Below are positions 27,340-36,029 of a DNA stretch of 64,000 bases, in pieces. Both the position numbers and the translations under genes were made by a program. Under the pieces are notes generated by a model that saw only the letters and a list, made by a program, of their open reading frames with translations, was not told the DNA's origin and ran no database searches. This DNA comes from Bin127 sp965203505 (GTDB lineage Bacteria; Chloroflexota; Dehalococcoidia; Lucifugimonadales; Lucifugimonadaceae), in NCBI GenBank assembly GCA_965203505.1, contig OZ241880.1, positions 558,001 through 622,000 on the forward strand, written 5' to 3'. The first letter of the stretch is position 1, and every line of letters begins with the position of its first letter.

Positions 27340-27519
27340 CGGACGGAATTTGGCTGCGATGGTGCGATGCACAACGATCAGACCTCCACGCGAACTGTGC
27401 GTCATGACGAGTGATACCGGGTATCGGAATTTTGGGTCGCGTGCATACAGTATGTCAGAGATTTGTGCGAGTGGAGGGTTCGCCGATGATGATTGGTTAT
27501 TCGAGGCATCGCCGGGTTT

Positions 27520-28740
27520 CGTGTTGTCGGTGTGGGCGACCATGAGGGTTCGCCGCTACGGAGGGCATACCCCTGCGATCTCGCTTCGCTTGCTCGCGTC
27601 CCCTTTCGTTCCGAAAGGGGACAGGAGGGTGTGTTGGTATGGCCTGCGGGTTGTTTGCAGGATTTTCTTGGTTGGTGGGGACGCTCGAGTGCCCCCGGTT
27701 CCTTGGGACATTTCCCCTGTTGAGCGGGGGAAACCCGAGGTTGTTCTATCGCCGCGTTGCGGGGTTCTTGGACGGGATCCATCCCGATGTTCAGCATCTG
27801 CCCTCGTTGCCAGACCGTGGGCCCGGTTGACGGCTTGGGCACCCCCTGCGAGCGGTCGCTTCGCTTGCTCGCAGGCCCCATCGCCTTCGGCACTTCCCCC
27901 GCTGAGCGGGGGAAGGCAAATTGCTTTCGAAGGGGACGGAAGTGCTCAAAGTGGTTTGCCGTCTTCCATCGATCGGATTTTGCCGATCTGGAGCTGTAGC
28001 CTCTCCTCGTGGCGCGTGAGGTTAGACGTCTTCCGGATTCACGAACGTTCGTCCAGACCTTGGGCGGGCGCATCCCCGGCGGGACCCTCTCTTAATCTCC
28101 ACCTGGCAGGGGGAGGGAGAAAGGTCTCGCGGGCCCCCATCGCCTTCGGCACTTCCCCCGCCGAGCGGGGGAAGGAAATGCTTGCGAAGGTGACGGAGTA
28201 TCCGCCTGGCTCGTGTTGCGGCGCCTGCTTCGTGCGACGCGACTGGACCTTGTAGCAGCGTTCGTTTCTAACGGACCCGGCCGTTCGGTCATCTGTCCTT
28301 TTTCCTCAGATGCGGGGCGTCGCCACTTTGTTGCGCTGATCCCGGGTTTCGGCTGGGTTGGGATTGTGGGTGTCCGCACCCGTCGGCGCGGCGATGATTT
28401 TTTGAATTCAGTTTCTATCTTAGCACGGATGTTGTGAGAGTCAAATGTGAATTGGGATTTTGGGATTTCGGGTGGGATTCATGGGATTACGTGTTGGTTG
28501 TTGGGTTTGTTGCGGGGGTTTGATCCTGCGGGGGGGGGGGGGAGAAAGCGGTGGGTTCGCGCCCCCCTTCGTCCTTCTGCCACGCCGTAGCCGTAGTTAC
28601 TTTCCGTGGCACATTTCCCCCGCGGAGCGGGGGCAACCCGGCCGCCCCCGGGCATACCCCTGCGTTCTTGTGTCGGTCTCTTGGGCTCCGCGTCCCCTTT
28701 CGCCCAGCGAAAGGGGACGGTGGGTCGATTGTTTCCGCGT
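27520..28740. repeat. 1.2-kb field of interspersed palindromic repeats, no gene
   Basis: The 1.4 kb between the ammonium transporter and the second R-M locus carries no supported gene. It holds a single copy of the gggcgaccatgagggttcgcc unit (27534), units with cccctttcg/cgaaagggg hairpins (27566-27625 and 28648-28715), two near-identical copies of a unit reading catcgccttcggcacttccc (27889 and 28139), a G13 run (28530-28542), and the left copy of the 80-bp repeat also found beyond the R-M locus. Open frames here are products of the repeats. Confidence 0.7.
28563..28643 (+). repeat. Left direct repeat flanking the second R-M locus
   Basis: About 80 bp beginning cccccttcgtccttctgcca and containing cgtagttactttccgtggca. 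It is close to identical to 34924-35004 in the same orientation, with a few substitutions. The two copies bracket res, PIN and mod. Confidence 0.75.
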
Positions 28741-28777
28741 TCTTGAGGGGAGAGGGTAAAAGACGCCTGTTGGATCG

Positions 28778-31585
28778 TTAGGCGGGGTTGTTTGCGAAGC
28801 TGGCCAAAATGCCTTTTACTTCGGCGGGGTGTTGCGACATTGCGGAGTGCCATTGGCCGAAACCGCCGTGCTGGTTGACGGCTTTGGTCCACTCATTGAG
28901 GAAGTCGCGTTTCGTCCGGCTCTGATCGTCGATCTGGCCCTTGGTTTCGAGTACGAGCATGGAACCGGATTTCAAGCGGATCAAGAAGTCCGGACGGTAT
29001 TTGCGAATGATGCCTCGATGGACGTAGAGCACTTCGAAGCCGAGGTGATCGTTTTTGACCCATGATTCGACGTTTGGGTTGCGATCGAGTTCGAAGGCTT
29101 CTGATGCTTCCCATGTGCTGTCGTAGACACACATATTGATGTGGCTGCGTTTAGTGTGTTCGCATGGTTTGCCGGTGTACCAGGTCTGCATGTCGGCAGT
29201 TGATCGGATGGGGCGGTCCGTGTCGAATATGGGTTCCAGTCGTTCGGCATTCTCGAAGTTGATGACTTGGGCAATGTGTTGGACGACCCTTGTCATGTTC
29301 AGAGTGATTAGGAGTCTGCGTTTGTCATCGTCTTGATGGAACAGTGGCGGGGTGATTCGGATGCGATCGGACTGAATGAACGCATCGGTCAGTCGTATGA
29401 GCTGTGCGATGAGCGAAACGCTGTCCCCACCCCAAGTCGGCCGCATCTGGTCGAAGATGTCTCTCGCGGCTTCGAAGACTACCTTTTGAGTTCGATACTC
29501 CTTAGCTAGATTCTTCAGGTCGATGTCGCTGATTCGTGAAACATCCGGCTTGCCGTCGATTGTCGGTGCGAGTTCCGCCAACGTAGGGTTCTGACCCGCA
29601 TCGAGTTCCAATGGTTCCACGTTTTCCAAATCGAGACTAAGCAGACGTTCATGGATGCGATCGATGCGGATGATGTTCGGCCATGAGATTTCGTGATTGG
29701 CCTTTTCGACGACGGGTTCGATCGCGGTCTTGGGGGTTGGCGGGGGCGGTGGGCCGTCTTCATCCGATTCATGCGGCAGAAAGGTGAAGGGCACGCCGAA
29801 AATGTTGACGTATTCGGGATCGAACATCCCCGCTTCGTTCAGTTCGTACGAGGTACGGCGAAGCCCGCGCCCCACGACCTGTTCGCAGAGAAGTTGGCTG
29901 GTGAATGCTCGCAAGCCCATGATGTGGGTTACGGTTTTAGCGTCCCATCCTTCGGAGAGCATTCCGACAGAGATAACGTTTTGGACGTTGGCGCCGGGCT
30001 GTCTGTGTTTGCCAACAGTGTCGACCATCGTGCGCAAGCGTTCTGCGCGTTCTTTGGCGGTCAATCGCTGCTGGCCGTTGCTTTCGCGCGGTGAACCGTT
30101 ATCTGCTTGGTCGGCAACCGTGGCGATCGGCTCTTCCGACTCCTCAGCCCGTTTCAAGACTCTGGAATCGATATGCAGTATCCGCTCAGGGTCGCACATC
30201 TCGTCGATGAAGACGCGTTTGTTGTTTAGCGCATGGTTCACTCGCGCCGCAGTCTCCGTCCGATTGGCGACGGTAATCATCACCGGAGGTGTCTCTTGCC
30301 CCCCTTCATGCCAAGCTCTAGCGGTTGCGCGCCAGTCGTAACCCAACAGATGATAGGCATTCGTAACGAGGTCCGGTAGAGGTTCGTGAGGTTGTGCGCC
30401 GCGTCTATTGAGGTCATCCCTAACTTCATCGTCGTTGTAGATGTGATAGAGGCGAGATCGATAGGTTTTTGCGTCTGGCACCGCATCATCTCTGACGACC
30501 ACGCGCGGAGTTTTCACCAAACCCGATTCGATGGCGTCGTTTAGACCGAAGTCGCTGACTATCCATCCAAAAAGTGATTCCTCGGCACTTGTGCGTCCAG
30601 ACGGTACGAACGGTGTGGCGGAGAAGTCGTAGCAGGTCAGGATTCCGCGAGCGCGGTGGATGCGGTCCAATCCGCCGATCCATTTGGTGGCTTGATCCCG
30701 ATCCGCCTTGGCGATTCCTCTATTCGACTTGCTGCTGGTTCTCCACGCGTGGTGGGCTTCGTCATTGATGACCAGCAAGTTGCGCGCTCTGGACATCTCG
30801 CCTAGCACGTCTCGGACGTATGCCTCATCGCTTTTCGCACCGCGTTTGTCGACGCTGCGTTTCTTGGCGATGTCTTCATCCGACTCCCAATTCAAGGCGT
30901 GCCAATTGCGGATCCGCACTTTACCTTGATTGAGTTTTTCAGAGAGCGCCGACGGGACTATATCGAACTCTTGGTAGTAGTTTCCGGTTCCTGCGGGGAT
31001 CAAGACTTCGAGGCGGTTTCTGACGGTGAGACCCGGCGCAACGACGAGGATGTTTCGGGAGAATCGCGGGTCGCGCGAGTAGGTGACTTTGTTGAGAATT
31101 TGCCAAGCGATGACCATTGCCATGACGACGGTTTTGCCCGTACCGGTGGCCATTTTTGAGCATAGCCTTCGGAACTCGCCACCATCTCCAGGGATGTTTA
31201 GCCCGACGGTTTCGCTTTGGGGTGCTTCGGTTAGCCAAATCAGCGTTTCGACGGCCTCGAGTTGGCAGAAGAAGAAGCGCCGGATGTCGAACTCTTCGGG
31301 ATCGGTCCAGTGCTCCAGCAATCGCTTGGTTATGGATGAGACACCGGGATAACCCGCGCGTCGCCATGAACGGACTCGATCGCGAATGAAATTGACGCGC
31401 GGGATTTCGACAAAGATGCCGGGATCGTCGAAAAGGCGAGACTGTTCGGAGGCTTTGAGGTACCCGGCCGGGCGTCTTCCGGTTTTTCTGGAGAAGGTAC
31501 GGCGTTCGCGGTTATAGTGCCAATACCCTCTTGGCTCTTCATAGGGACCGTTGATGATAAGGCGGTCTATGGTTTTTCGTTCCAT
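28778..31585 (-). CDS. res: Type III-like restriction enzyme, Res subunit (second locus)
   Basis: A 935-aa helicase-nuclease. Walker A is MATGTGKT near residue 147, the DEAD box is INDEAHHAW, then YDFSATPF, a second RecA domain with VVGRGLRRTSY, and the C-terminal PD-(D/E)xK nuclease (YRPDFLIR ... VLETKGQ). It is a distant relative of the 7776 protein with the same domain order. Unlike that locus, the partner mod at 32008 is intact. The order on the minus strand is mod, PIN gene, res, with 9 bases between PIN and res, so all three are probably one transcript. Confidence 0.93.
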   Translation of the reverse strand: MERKTIDRLIINGPYEEPRGYWHYNRERRTFSRKTGRRPAGYLKASEQSRLFDDPGIFVEIPRVNFIRDRVRSWRRAGYPGVSSITKRLLEHWTDPEEFDIRRFFFCQLEAVETLIWLTEAPQSETVGLNIPGDGGEFRRLCSKMATGTGKTVVMAMVIAWQILNKVTYSRDPRFSRNILVVAPGLTVRNRLEVLIPAGTGNYYQEFDIVPSALSEKLNQGKVRIRNWHALNWESDEDIAKKRSVDKRGAKSDEAYVRDVLGEMSRARNLLVINDEAHHAWRTSSKSNRGIAKADRDQATKWIGGLDRIHRARGILTCYDFSATPFVPSGRTSAEESLFGWIVSDFGLNDAIESGLVKTPRVVVRDDAVPDAKTYRSRLYHIYNDDEVRDDLNRRGAQPHEPLPDLVTNAYHLLGYDWRATARAWHEGGQETPPVMITVANRTETAARVNHALNNKRVFIDEMCDPERILHIDSRVLKRAEESEEPIATVADQADNGSPRESNGQQRLTAKERAERLRTMVDTVGKHRQPGANVQNVISVGMLSEGWDAKTVTHIMGLRAFTSQLLCEQVVGRGLRRTSYELNEAGMFDPEYVNIFGVPFTFLPHESDEDGPPPPPTPKTAIEPVVEKANHEISWPNIIRIDRIHERLLSLDLENVEPLELDAGQNPTLAELAPTIDGKPDVSRISDIDLKNLAKEYRTQKVVFEAARDIFDQMRPTWGGDSVSLIAQLIRLTDAFIQSDRIRITPPLFHQDDDKRRLLITLNMTRVVQHIAQVINFENAERLEPIFDTDRPIRSTADMQTWYTGKPCEHTKRSHINMCVYDSTWEASEAFELDRNPNVESWVKNDHLGFEVLYVHRGIIRKYRPDFLIRLKSGSMLVLETKGQIDDQSRTKRDFLNEWTKAVNQHGGFGQWHSAMSQHPAEVKGILASFANNPA

Positions 31586-31594
31586 GGTTATCTA

Positions 31595-32011
31595 CTAAAT
31601 CGGCCTCATCAGTATGGAGTAGCCTTCCTGCTCGAAGTGATGATCGCTGGTGAGGATTTGGGTGATACCTAGTTGGTCCATCACATTCATGGAGACGCAA
31701 TCTTGGAGGCTGTATCCCTTGTCTGGCCGATTCTCATAACGTGCGAGGCCCGAGTTGAAAGACTCGTGTGATCGTTGTATGACCTCTACGTTAGTATCGG
31801 CTTGGATCATTCGCACCGCTTGGGCTGCACGAGTACGTGAAGTAGGTCCGCTGTTTGCGAAAGTTGTCAGGAACTCCGCCAGCACATCCTCTGTAGTGAC
31901 CATGAATGGGACACCAAGGTTGTCCATAGCCTGCTTTGCTACGGCATTCCATTGATCCGAAGGGTCAGTAATAGCAATCCAATAAGCGGTGTCGACAAAC
32001 ACCATACTCAT
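31595..32011 (-). CDS. PIN-domain toxin (VapC-like) embedded between mod and res
   Basis: A 138-aa PIN domain ribonuclease candidate: N-terminal VFVDTAYWIAI (first acidic residue), TTEDVLAEFL (second), YSLQDCVSMNVM (third) and LTSDHHFEQEGY (fourth), so the metal-binding set is complete. It is homologous over its whole length to the PIN protein at 35515, of identical length. Its ATG overlaps the stop of mod by four bases, the layout normally seen for antitoxin-toxin pairs. No separate antitoxin gene lies before it; the C-terminal tail of Mod resembles one (see findings). The cleavage target is unknown. Confidence 0.88.
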   Translation of the reverse strand: MSMVFVDTAYWIAITDPSDQWNAVAKQAMDNLGVPFMVTTEDVLAEFLTTFANSGPTSRTRAAQAVRMIQADTNVEVIQRSHESFNSGLARYENRPDKGYSLQDCVSMNVMDQLGITQILTSDHHFEQEGYSILMRPI

Positions 32012-34830
32012 CGCTTTTCCGTCCCGTAAAGATAGTGATCTAGATTGTCAATCAAATCGGCAGGAAGTCGATCCCGTTCCTCTTGCGGAACGTCCGCGAA
32101 CAGATTCTCAATTCGTTCTTCGATGCTCCCCTTTGGAAAACCGGTAGGTGACGTCTCATCATCTATTGACGGCTCTGTTGATGGCTCTTTGGGTGATGTT
32201 TTTGGTTGCATGGATACCACCCTTAGACTCTCTATGCCTCGATCATCCACTATCTTCACTGCGACGCGCTGATTTTCCCCCATCTCAAACGGGAGCGATG
32301 TGGTTCCGCGGTAGGCTTCGATGAGGTCTTCGTCGATTTCGACGCGGAGGTTGCGGGCTAGGCGGGACCATCCATCTCTAGCACCCGACATTGGGAAGAA
32401 GACTTGCTGGGGGTATAGGCTTCGGCCGTCGTAGTCGGTATCTAGCATCCATAGGGCGATTCTGTCTTCTCCGCCGGATTCGACTCCGCCGGTCTTGGTG
32501 TTGTAGTAGTCGAAGCCTCTGACTTGGATTTGGTATTTTCCGGTGTTCGGACCGCGCCGTATCAAGTGCAGGTAGACATCGGGTTGTCCAACGAGCCAGA
32601 AACTCTCGTTGCTTGCGCGTTTCTTTTTGAGGTCCTCAGTAAGCAGGTCGGGATTCATCTGCGCTTTAAGGAAAGTCATGCCAGGCCAGTTGGTCTCGTC
32701 GATGTCCTTGGCGGCTTCGGGATCAAACTGGAATGCCGCGAAGACGATCATTTTGGGCCTAGGAACTAACGTGTGAGCCTCCTCGATCGCACGTTCGACT
32801 TGTCGCTGCTCTAAAGGAGCGTGTTCCGGACCAAACGAAACAACTATGCGTTGAGCGAAGCTAGCGGCACCATCGCTCAAAGAGTCAGATCCATCGTCGT
32901 TTGGCATGGATTCGCCGTCAGCGTGGAGGTCGTGCAATCCGGGCGACCCTGGCAGCGGTTCGAGTCGCGCGAATCGAATGAATTGGCCCAGCTTGCCGCG
33001 GATGCCGGTTCTTAGCAATTCGTCTCGCCATTCCGATTGGCGTAGGGATTCGTCGGAACGCGCAATCGTAACGTCCGCGGTCGCCGGCTCGGATTGGTCA
33101 ACCTCGTCGATCGGCGTGACAGACGGGGCAGGAACAGCTTCGACGCTGAAAGGACCCGTAACACGTTTCTTGGAGCGGTCGACCAACGGCTGGTCGTAGA
33201 GGATTTCTTGCGGTGAGTGTCGCGCTATTGCGTCGTCTATTTCTTCACGGCTCATGCCTTCTCTGATGTCAGGGTTGTTGGCGATCGAACGTAATGTGAC
33301 ATGCGGAACGGTCCTGTACGCGAAACCTCCGCTGACACCCTCGTTGGGATGTGCTAATTCGTAGAAATCGAACACTCCTGTCATCAGACGTTGTTTCGCG
33401 AGAGATATAGCGACCCGCGAGGTATCACATGTAATCCAACGACGCCCCCAGTGTTCTGCGGCGTAAGCTGTAGTGCCTGAGCCGCATGTCGGATCGAGCA
33501 CTAAATCCCCGGGATCTGTTGTCATTAATATGCAACGCTGAATTACCTTCAGCGATGTTTGAACAACGTATACTTTTCCTTCACTGAAACCGGTCATCAA
33601 AGTATCACGCCAGATATTATTGATTGGATAAACTGGGAAATCGAGAAGGTACCTTTTATACATCAGGGACTTTCCGATCGGCATTAGTCGATTTGCGTCC
33701 GATAACCGAGATAAACCAGTTAGATTAGTTTTCCAACCTCCTTTGCCAGGGCGATACGTTTGTTCCTCATATTCGAACGGGATCAGCGTAGTAGCACTGG
33801 CCGATTGAGATGTGAGATTATCGGCAGCGAATACACGCGTCCCTTCCGGTAGTGAATTGGCGTTGTGTAATTCATCCTTAGTCAATCTACGTTGCGATCG
33901 TCCTTCTGATATATCAGCCCAAACGTACTGTGTCGTGCCTTCTGAACCAAGCTGTTTTTCATGGAATAGCGTATTATATTTGATGCGGTCGCGATCTTTC
34001 GAGTACCAAATTAACGTATCGTAAACCGAATCCAGGTAATTACTTCCTTTCCCTGTTGTTTTGAGGAATGGGATTTGTGATACGAAATTGTCCGATCCAA
34101 ATACTTCGTCCATTAAACTTCTTACGCGATGGACATTCTCATCGCTGATCTGAACAAATACACTACCACTCTCAGAAAGTAACTCCCGTGCCAACAGTAA
34201 TCTGTCGCGCAAGTACGACAGATAGGAGTGAATTCCCAGCTCCCAAGTGTCTCGGAATGCTTTGATCATCTCTGGTGTTTGTGCAAGGTCTTCGTCGCGT
34301 CCATCGCGAACGGCGCGGTCGTTGACGAACGGTTGGAAGTTTGATCCGTAGCGGATGCCATAAGGAGGATCGATGTAAATCATTTGGACTTTGCCGGCCA
34401 TGCCCTCCTTTTCGAGGAGGCTGTTCATGACGAGCAGGCTGTCGCCGGAGATCAGTCGGTTGCTCCAGTTGTGGCGATGTTTGTAAAACTCGATGGCGTC
34501 GCGGACAGGCGGGTTCTCTTCGGGGGCTTCGAATAGCGGTATCTGGGGCGCGCCGTTGCCGTTGCGCTTGCGCGTCGCCTCGATGATGGTACGCGGGTCG
34601 ATGCGTTCGTGGACGTGCAGAGAGACGGTAGGGACTTCGAACGAGGTGTGTTCGGCCTTGCCGGCCCATTGGAGTTGGGGGTCTAGATGCGGGTCGTACT
34701 CGTACGTCTTCTTGCCGGCGTCTTTATCGGTATCGGGCGTGACGAGTCCGACTGGCGGGTTGTTGAGCCGTTCTTTGTCGCGATGTTCGTACGACTCGAT
34801 GGGTCGTTTTTGCTGGCGTCGTGGCGGCAT
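32008..34830 (-). CDS. mod: Type III-like DNA methyltransferase Mod with antitoxin-like C-terminal tail
   Basis: A ~940-aa adenine-specific beta-class methyltransferase. Motif IV DPPY (IYIDPPYGIRYGSN, about residue 153) precedes motif I (LDPTCGSGTTAYAAEHWG, about residue 448). The C-terminal region carries the usual beta-rich Mod domain, then a Pro/Ser/Thr-rich spacer, then a short tail with VPQEERDRLP and NLDHYLYG. The free antitoxin encoded at 35180 ends with VPESEWENVP and NLKHYLYG; 13 of 26 aligned positions are identical. ATG 34830 is preferred; a TTG at 34872 would add 14 residues. The stop overlaps the start of a PIN gene. The tail suggests a second role as toxin neutraliser. Confidence 0.92.
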   Translation of the reverse strand: MPPRRQQKRPIESYEHRDKERLNNPPVGLVTPDTDKDAGKKTYEYDPHLDPQLQWAGKAEHTSFEVPTVSLHVHERIDPRTIIEATRKRNGNGAPQIPLFEAPEENPPVRDAIEFYKHRHNWSNRLISGDSLLVMNSLLEKEGMAGKVQMIYIDPPYGIRYGSNFQPFVNDRAVRDGRDEDLAQTPEMIKAFRDTWELGIHSYLSYLRDRLLLARELLSESGSVFVQISDENVHRVRSLMDEVFGSDNFVSQIPFLKTTGKGSNYLDSVYDTLIWYSKDRDRIKYNTLFHEKQLGSEGTTQYVWADISEGRSQRRLTKDELHNANSLPEGTRVFAADNLTSQSASATTLIPFEYEEQTYRPGKGGWKTNLTGLSRLSDANRLMPIGKSLMYKRYLLDFPVYPINNIWRDTLMTGFSEGKVYVVQTSLKVIQRCILMTTDPGDLVLDPTCGSGTTAYAAEHWGRRWITCDTSRVAISLAKQRLMTGVFDFYELAHPNEGVSGGFAYRTVPHVTLRSIANNPDIREGMSREEIDDAIARHSPQEILYDQPLVDRSKKRVTGPFSVEAVPAPSVTPIDEVDQSEPATADVTIARSDESLRQSEWRDELLRTGIRGKLGQFIRFARLEPLPGSPGLHDLHADGESMPNDDGSDSLSDGAASFAQRIVVSFGPEHAPLEQRQVERAIEEAHTLVPRPKMIVFAAFQFDPEAAKDIDETNWPGMTFLKAQMNPDLLTEDLKKKRASNESFWLVGQPDVYLHLIRRGPNTGKYQIQVRGFDYYNTKTGGVESGGEDRIALWMLDTDYDGRSLYPQQVFFPMSGARDGWSRLARNLRVEIDEDLIEAYRGTTSLPFEMGENQRVAVKIVDDRGIESLRVVSMQPKTSPKEPSTEPSIDDETSPTGFPKGSIEERIENLFADVPQEERDRLPADLIDNLDHYLYGTEKR

Positions 34831-34923
34831 ATGTTTGTTAGTTGGTTGGATATTTGCCGACGAGGGGTTCAAACATCATGATAATCAGTGTTATCACAGG
34901 GACGGCAAGTGCTTACGCGCAGT

Positions 34924-35004
34924 GCCCCCTTCGTCCTTCTGCCACGCTGTAGCTGTAGTTACTTTCCGTGGCACATTTCGGCCGCGGGCGGGGGCAACCC
35001 GGCC
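34924..35004 (+). repeat. Right direct repeat flanking the second R-M locus
   Basis: Matches 28563-28643 in the same orientation. It is followed by a further modular unit (35060-35125) with a ccccttacgcttcgcgaagggg hairpin. There is no gene between 34873 and 35179. Confidence 0.75.
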
Positions 35005-35179
35005 CTTCCGCCCCGTTCACCCTCGCCCCGGCCCCCTCTTAATCTCCGCCGCCGCCCCGGGCATCCCCCGCTCGCATCACTTCGTTTGCTCGCGCCCCCT
35101 TACGCTTCGCGAAGGGGGCGGTTGGTTCTCGCGTCGTACAATGTTTGGTGGCGAAGGTTGGTGAGATGGGAGAGTAAAG

Positions 35180-35518
35180 ATGGTTCAATCGTTGAAAGCT
35201 ACGTATCGAGATGGGGTTTTGGAGCCTTCGGAGTCGCTTGATCTTGAGGAAGGTGATGTGGTGATGTTGTCGATATCGGTAGAGGAGAGTGCGGAAGATG
35301 GGGAGGTGACCGAGGCGTCGTCGGTCGGGAATGGTGCGGGCGACTCAGCATCCATCGATTCGGAAAGCCAGAGGCCGACTGATGTTAAGGCTCTACTCGA
35401 ATTTTTCAGGAAGATACGAGAATCGGTGCCTGAATCAGAGTGGGAGAACGTTCCTAAAGACAGCGCGAAGAACTTGAAGCACTATTTGTATGGTCATCCG
35501 AAAGAGGATGAGAGATGA
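35180..35518 (+). CDS. DUF104-like antitoxin of a PIN toxin pair
   Basis: A 112-aa protein. The N-terminus MVQSLKATYRDGVLEP followed by LDLEEGDVVMLSI is the AF2212/DUF104 swapped-hairpin fold used for DNA or partner binding. A variable acidic linker follows, then the C-terminal part LLEFFRKIRESVP and NLKHYLYG, the likely toxin-binding tail. The stop overlaps the PIN start (ATGA). A TACAAT box at 35136-35141 may be the promoter -10. Its tail is shared with the Mod protein at 32008. Confidence 0.82.
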   Translation: MVQSLKATYRDGVLEPSESLDLEEGDVVMLSISVEESAEDGEVTEASSVGNGAGDSASIDSESQRPTDVKALLEFFRKIRESVPESEWENVPKDSAKNLKHYLYGHPKEDER

Positions 35519-35931
35519 GGGTAGTATTCGCTGACGCTGGTTATTGGGTGGCGTTGATAAATCGCCGTGACCAATTGGGTGAAAGAGCGGAGGAAGTGAC
35601 GACCTCTCTAGGATCATTTCAAATAGTCACGACCGAAATGGTACTCATCGAGGTGTTGAATCACTTCTCAGCTCGTGGCGTACGAGCGCGCACAGCCGCT
35701 TTTGAAGGTATCGCAGATCTTAAGTTGAATCCCAACATTGATGTGATTCCGTTGACGAGCGCTCAGTTTGAGAAAGCGGTTGATCGTTACGGAAGTCGTT
35801 TGGATCAGAGTTGGAGCTTGGTGGACTGCGCTAGTTTTGTGTTGATGGAAGAGCGGGGAATTGGGGATGCGTTGGCGCATGATGTGGATTTTGTGCCGGC
35901 GGGGTTCAACGCGCTGTTGCGGACGGGTTGA
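35515..35931 (+). CDS. PIN-domain toxin (VapC-like)
   Basis: A 138-aa PIN domain: VVFADAGYWVAL (first Asp), VTTEMVLIEVLNHF (Glu), WSLVDCASFVLM (Asp) and ALAHDVDFVPAGF (final Asp). It is homologous end to end with 31595-32011, sharing the YW, TTE.VL.E and SL.DC positions. It is co-translated with the upstream antitoxin. It probably cleaves an RNA when freed, as for VapC; the target is not predictable here. Confidence 0.88.
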   Translation: MRVVFADAGYWVALINRRDQLGERAEEVTTSLGSFQIVTTEMVLIEVLNHFSARGVRARTAAFEGIADLKLNPNIDVIPLTSAQFEKAVDRYGSRLDQSWSLVDCASFVLMEERGIGDALAHDVDFVPAGFNALLRTG

Positions 35932-36029
35932 TGCTGTCGTGGTTGTTCGATGAATGGCCGCGGGATCATGGGAGCTTTGCGTAGCCACGGAACGGATGTG
36001 GTCGGTATGGTTCTGGGGATCGCTGGTTG

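Noticed and set aside
27350..28255. Long open frame through the repeat field
   Set aside because: It consists of translated palindromic repeats and overlaps the ammonium transporter's true 5' end.
28530..28542. G13 run as a second phase-variable switch
   Set aside because: It is not within or near the start of any supported gene; repeat-field slippage is a simpler reading.
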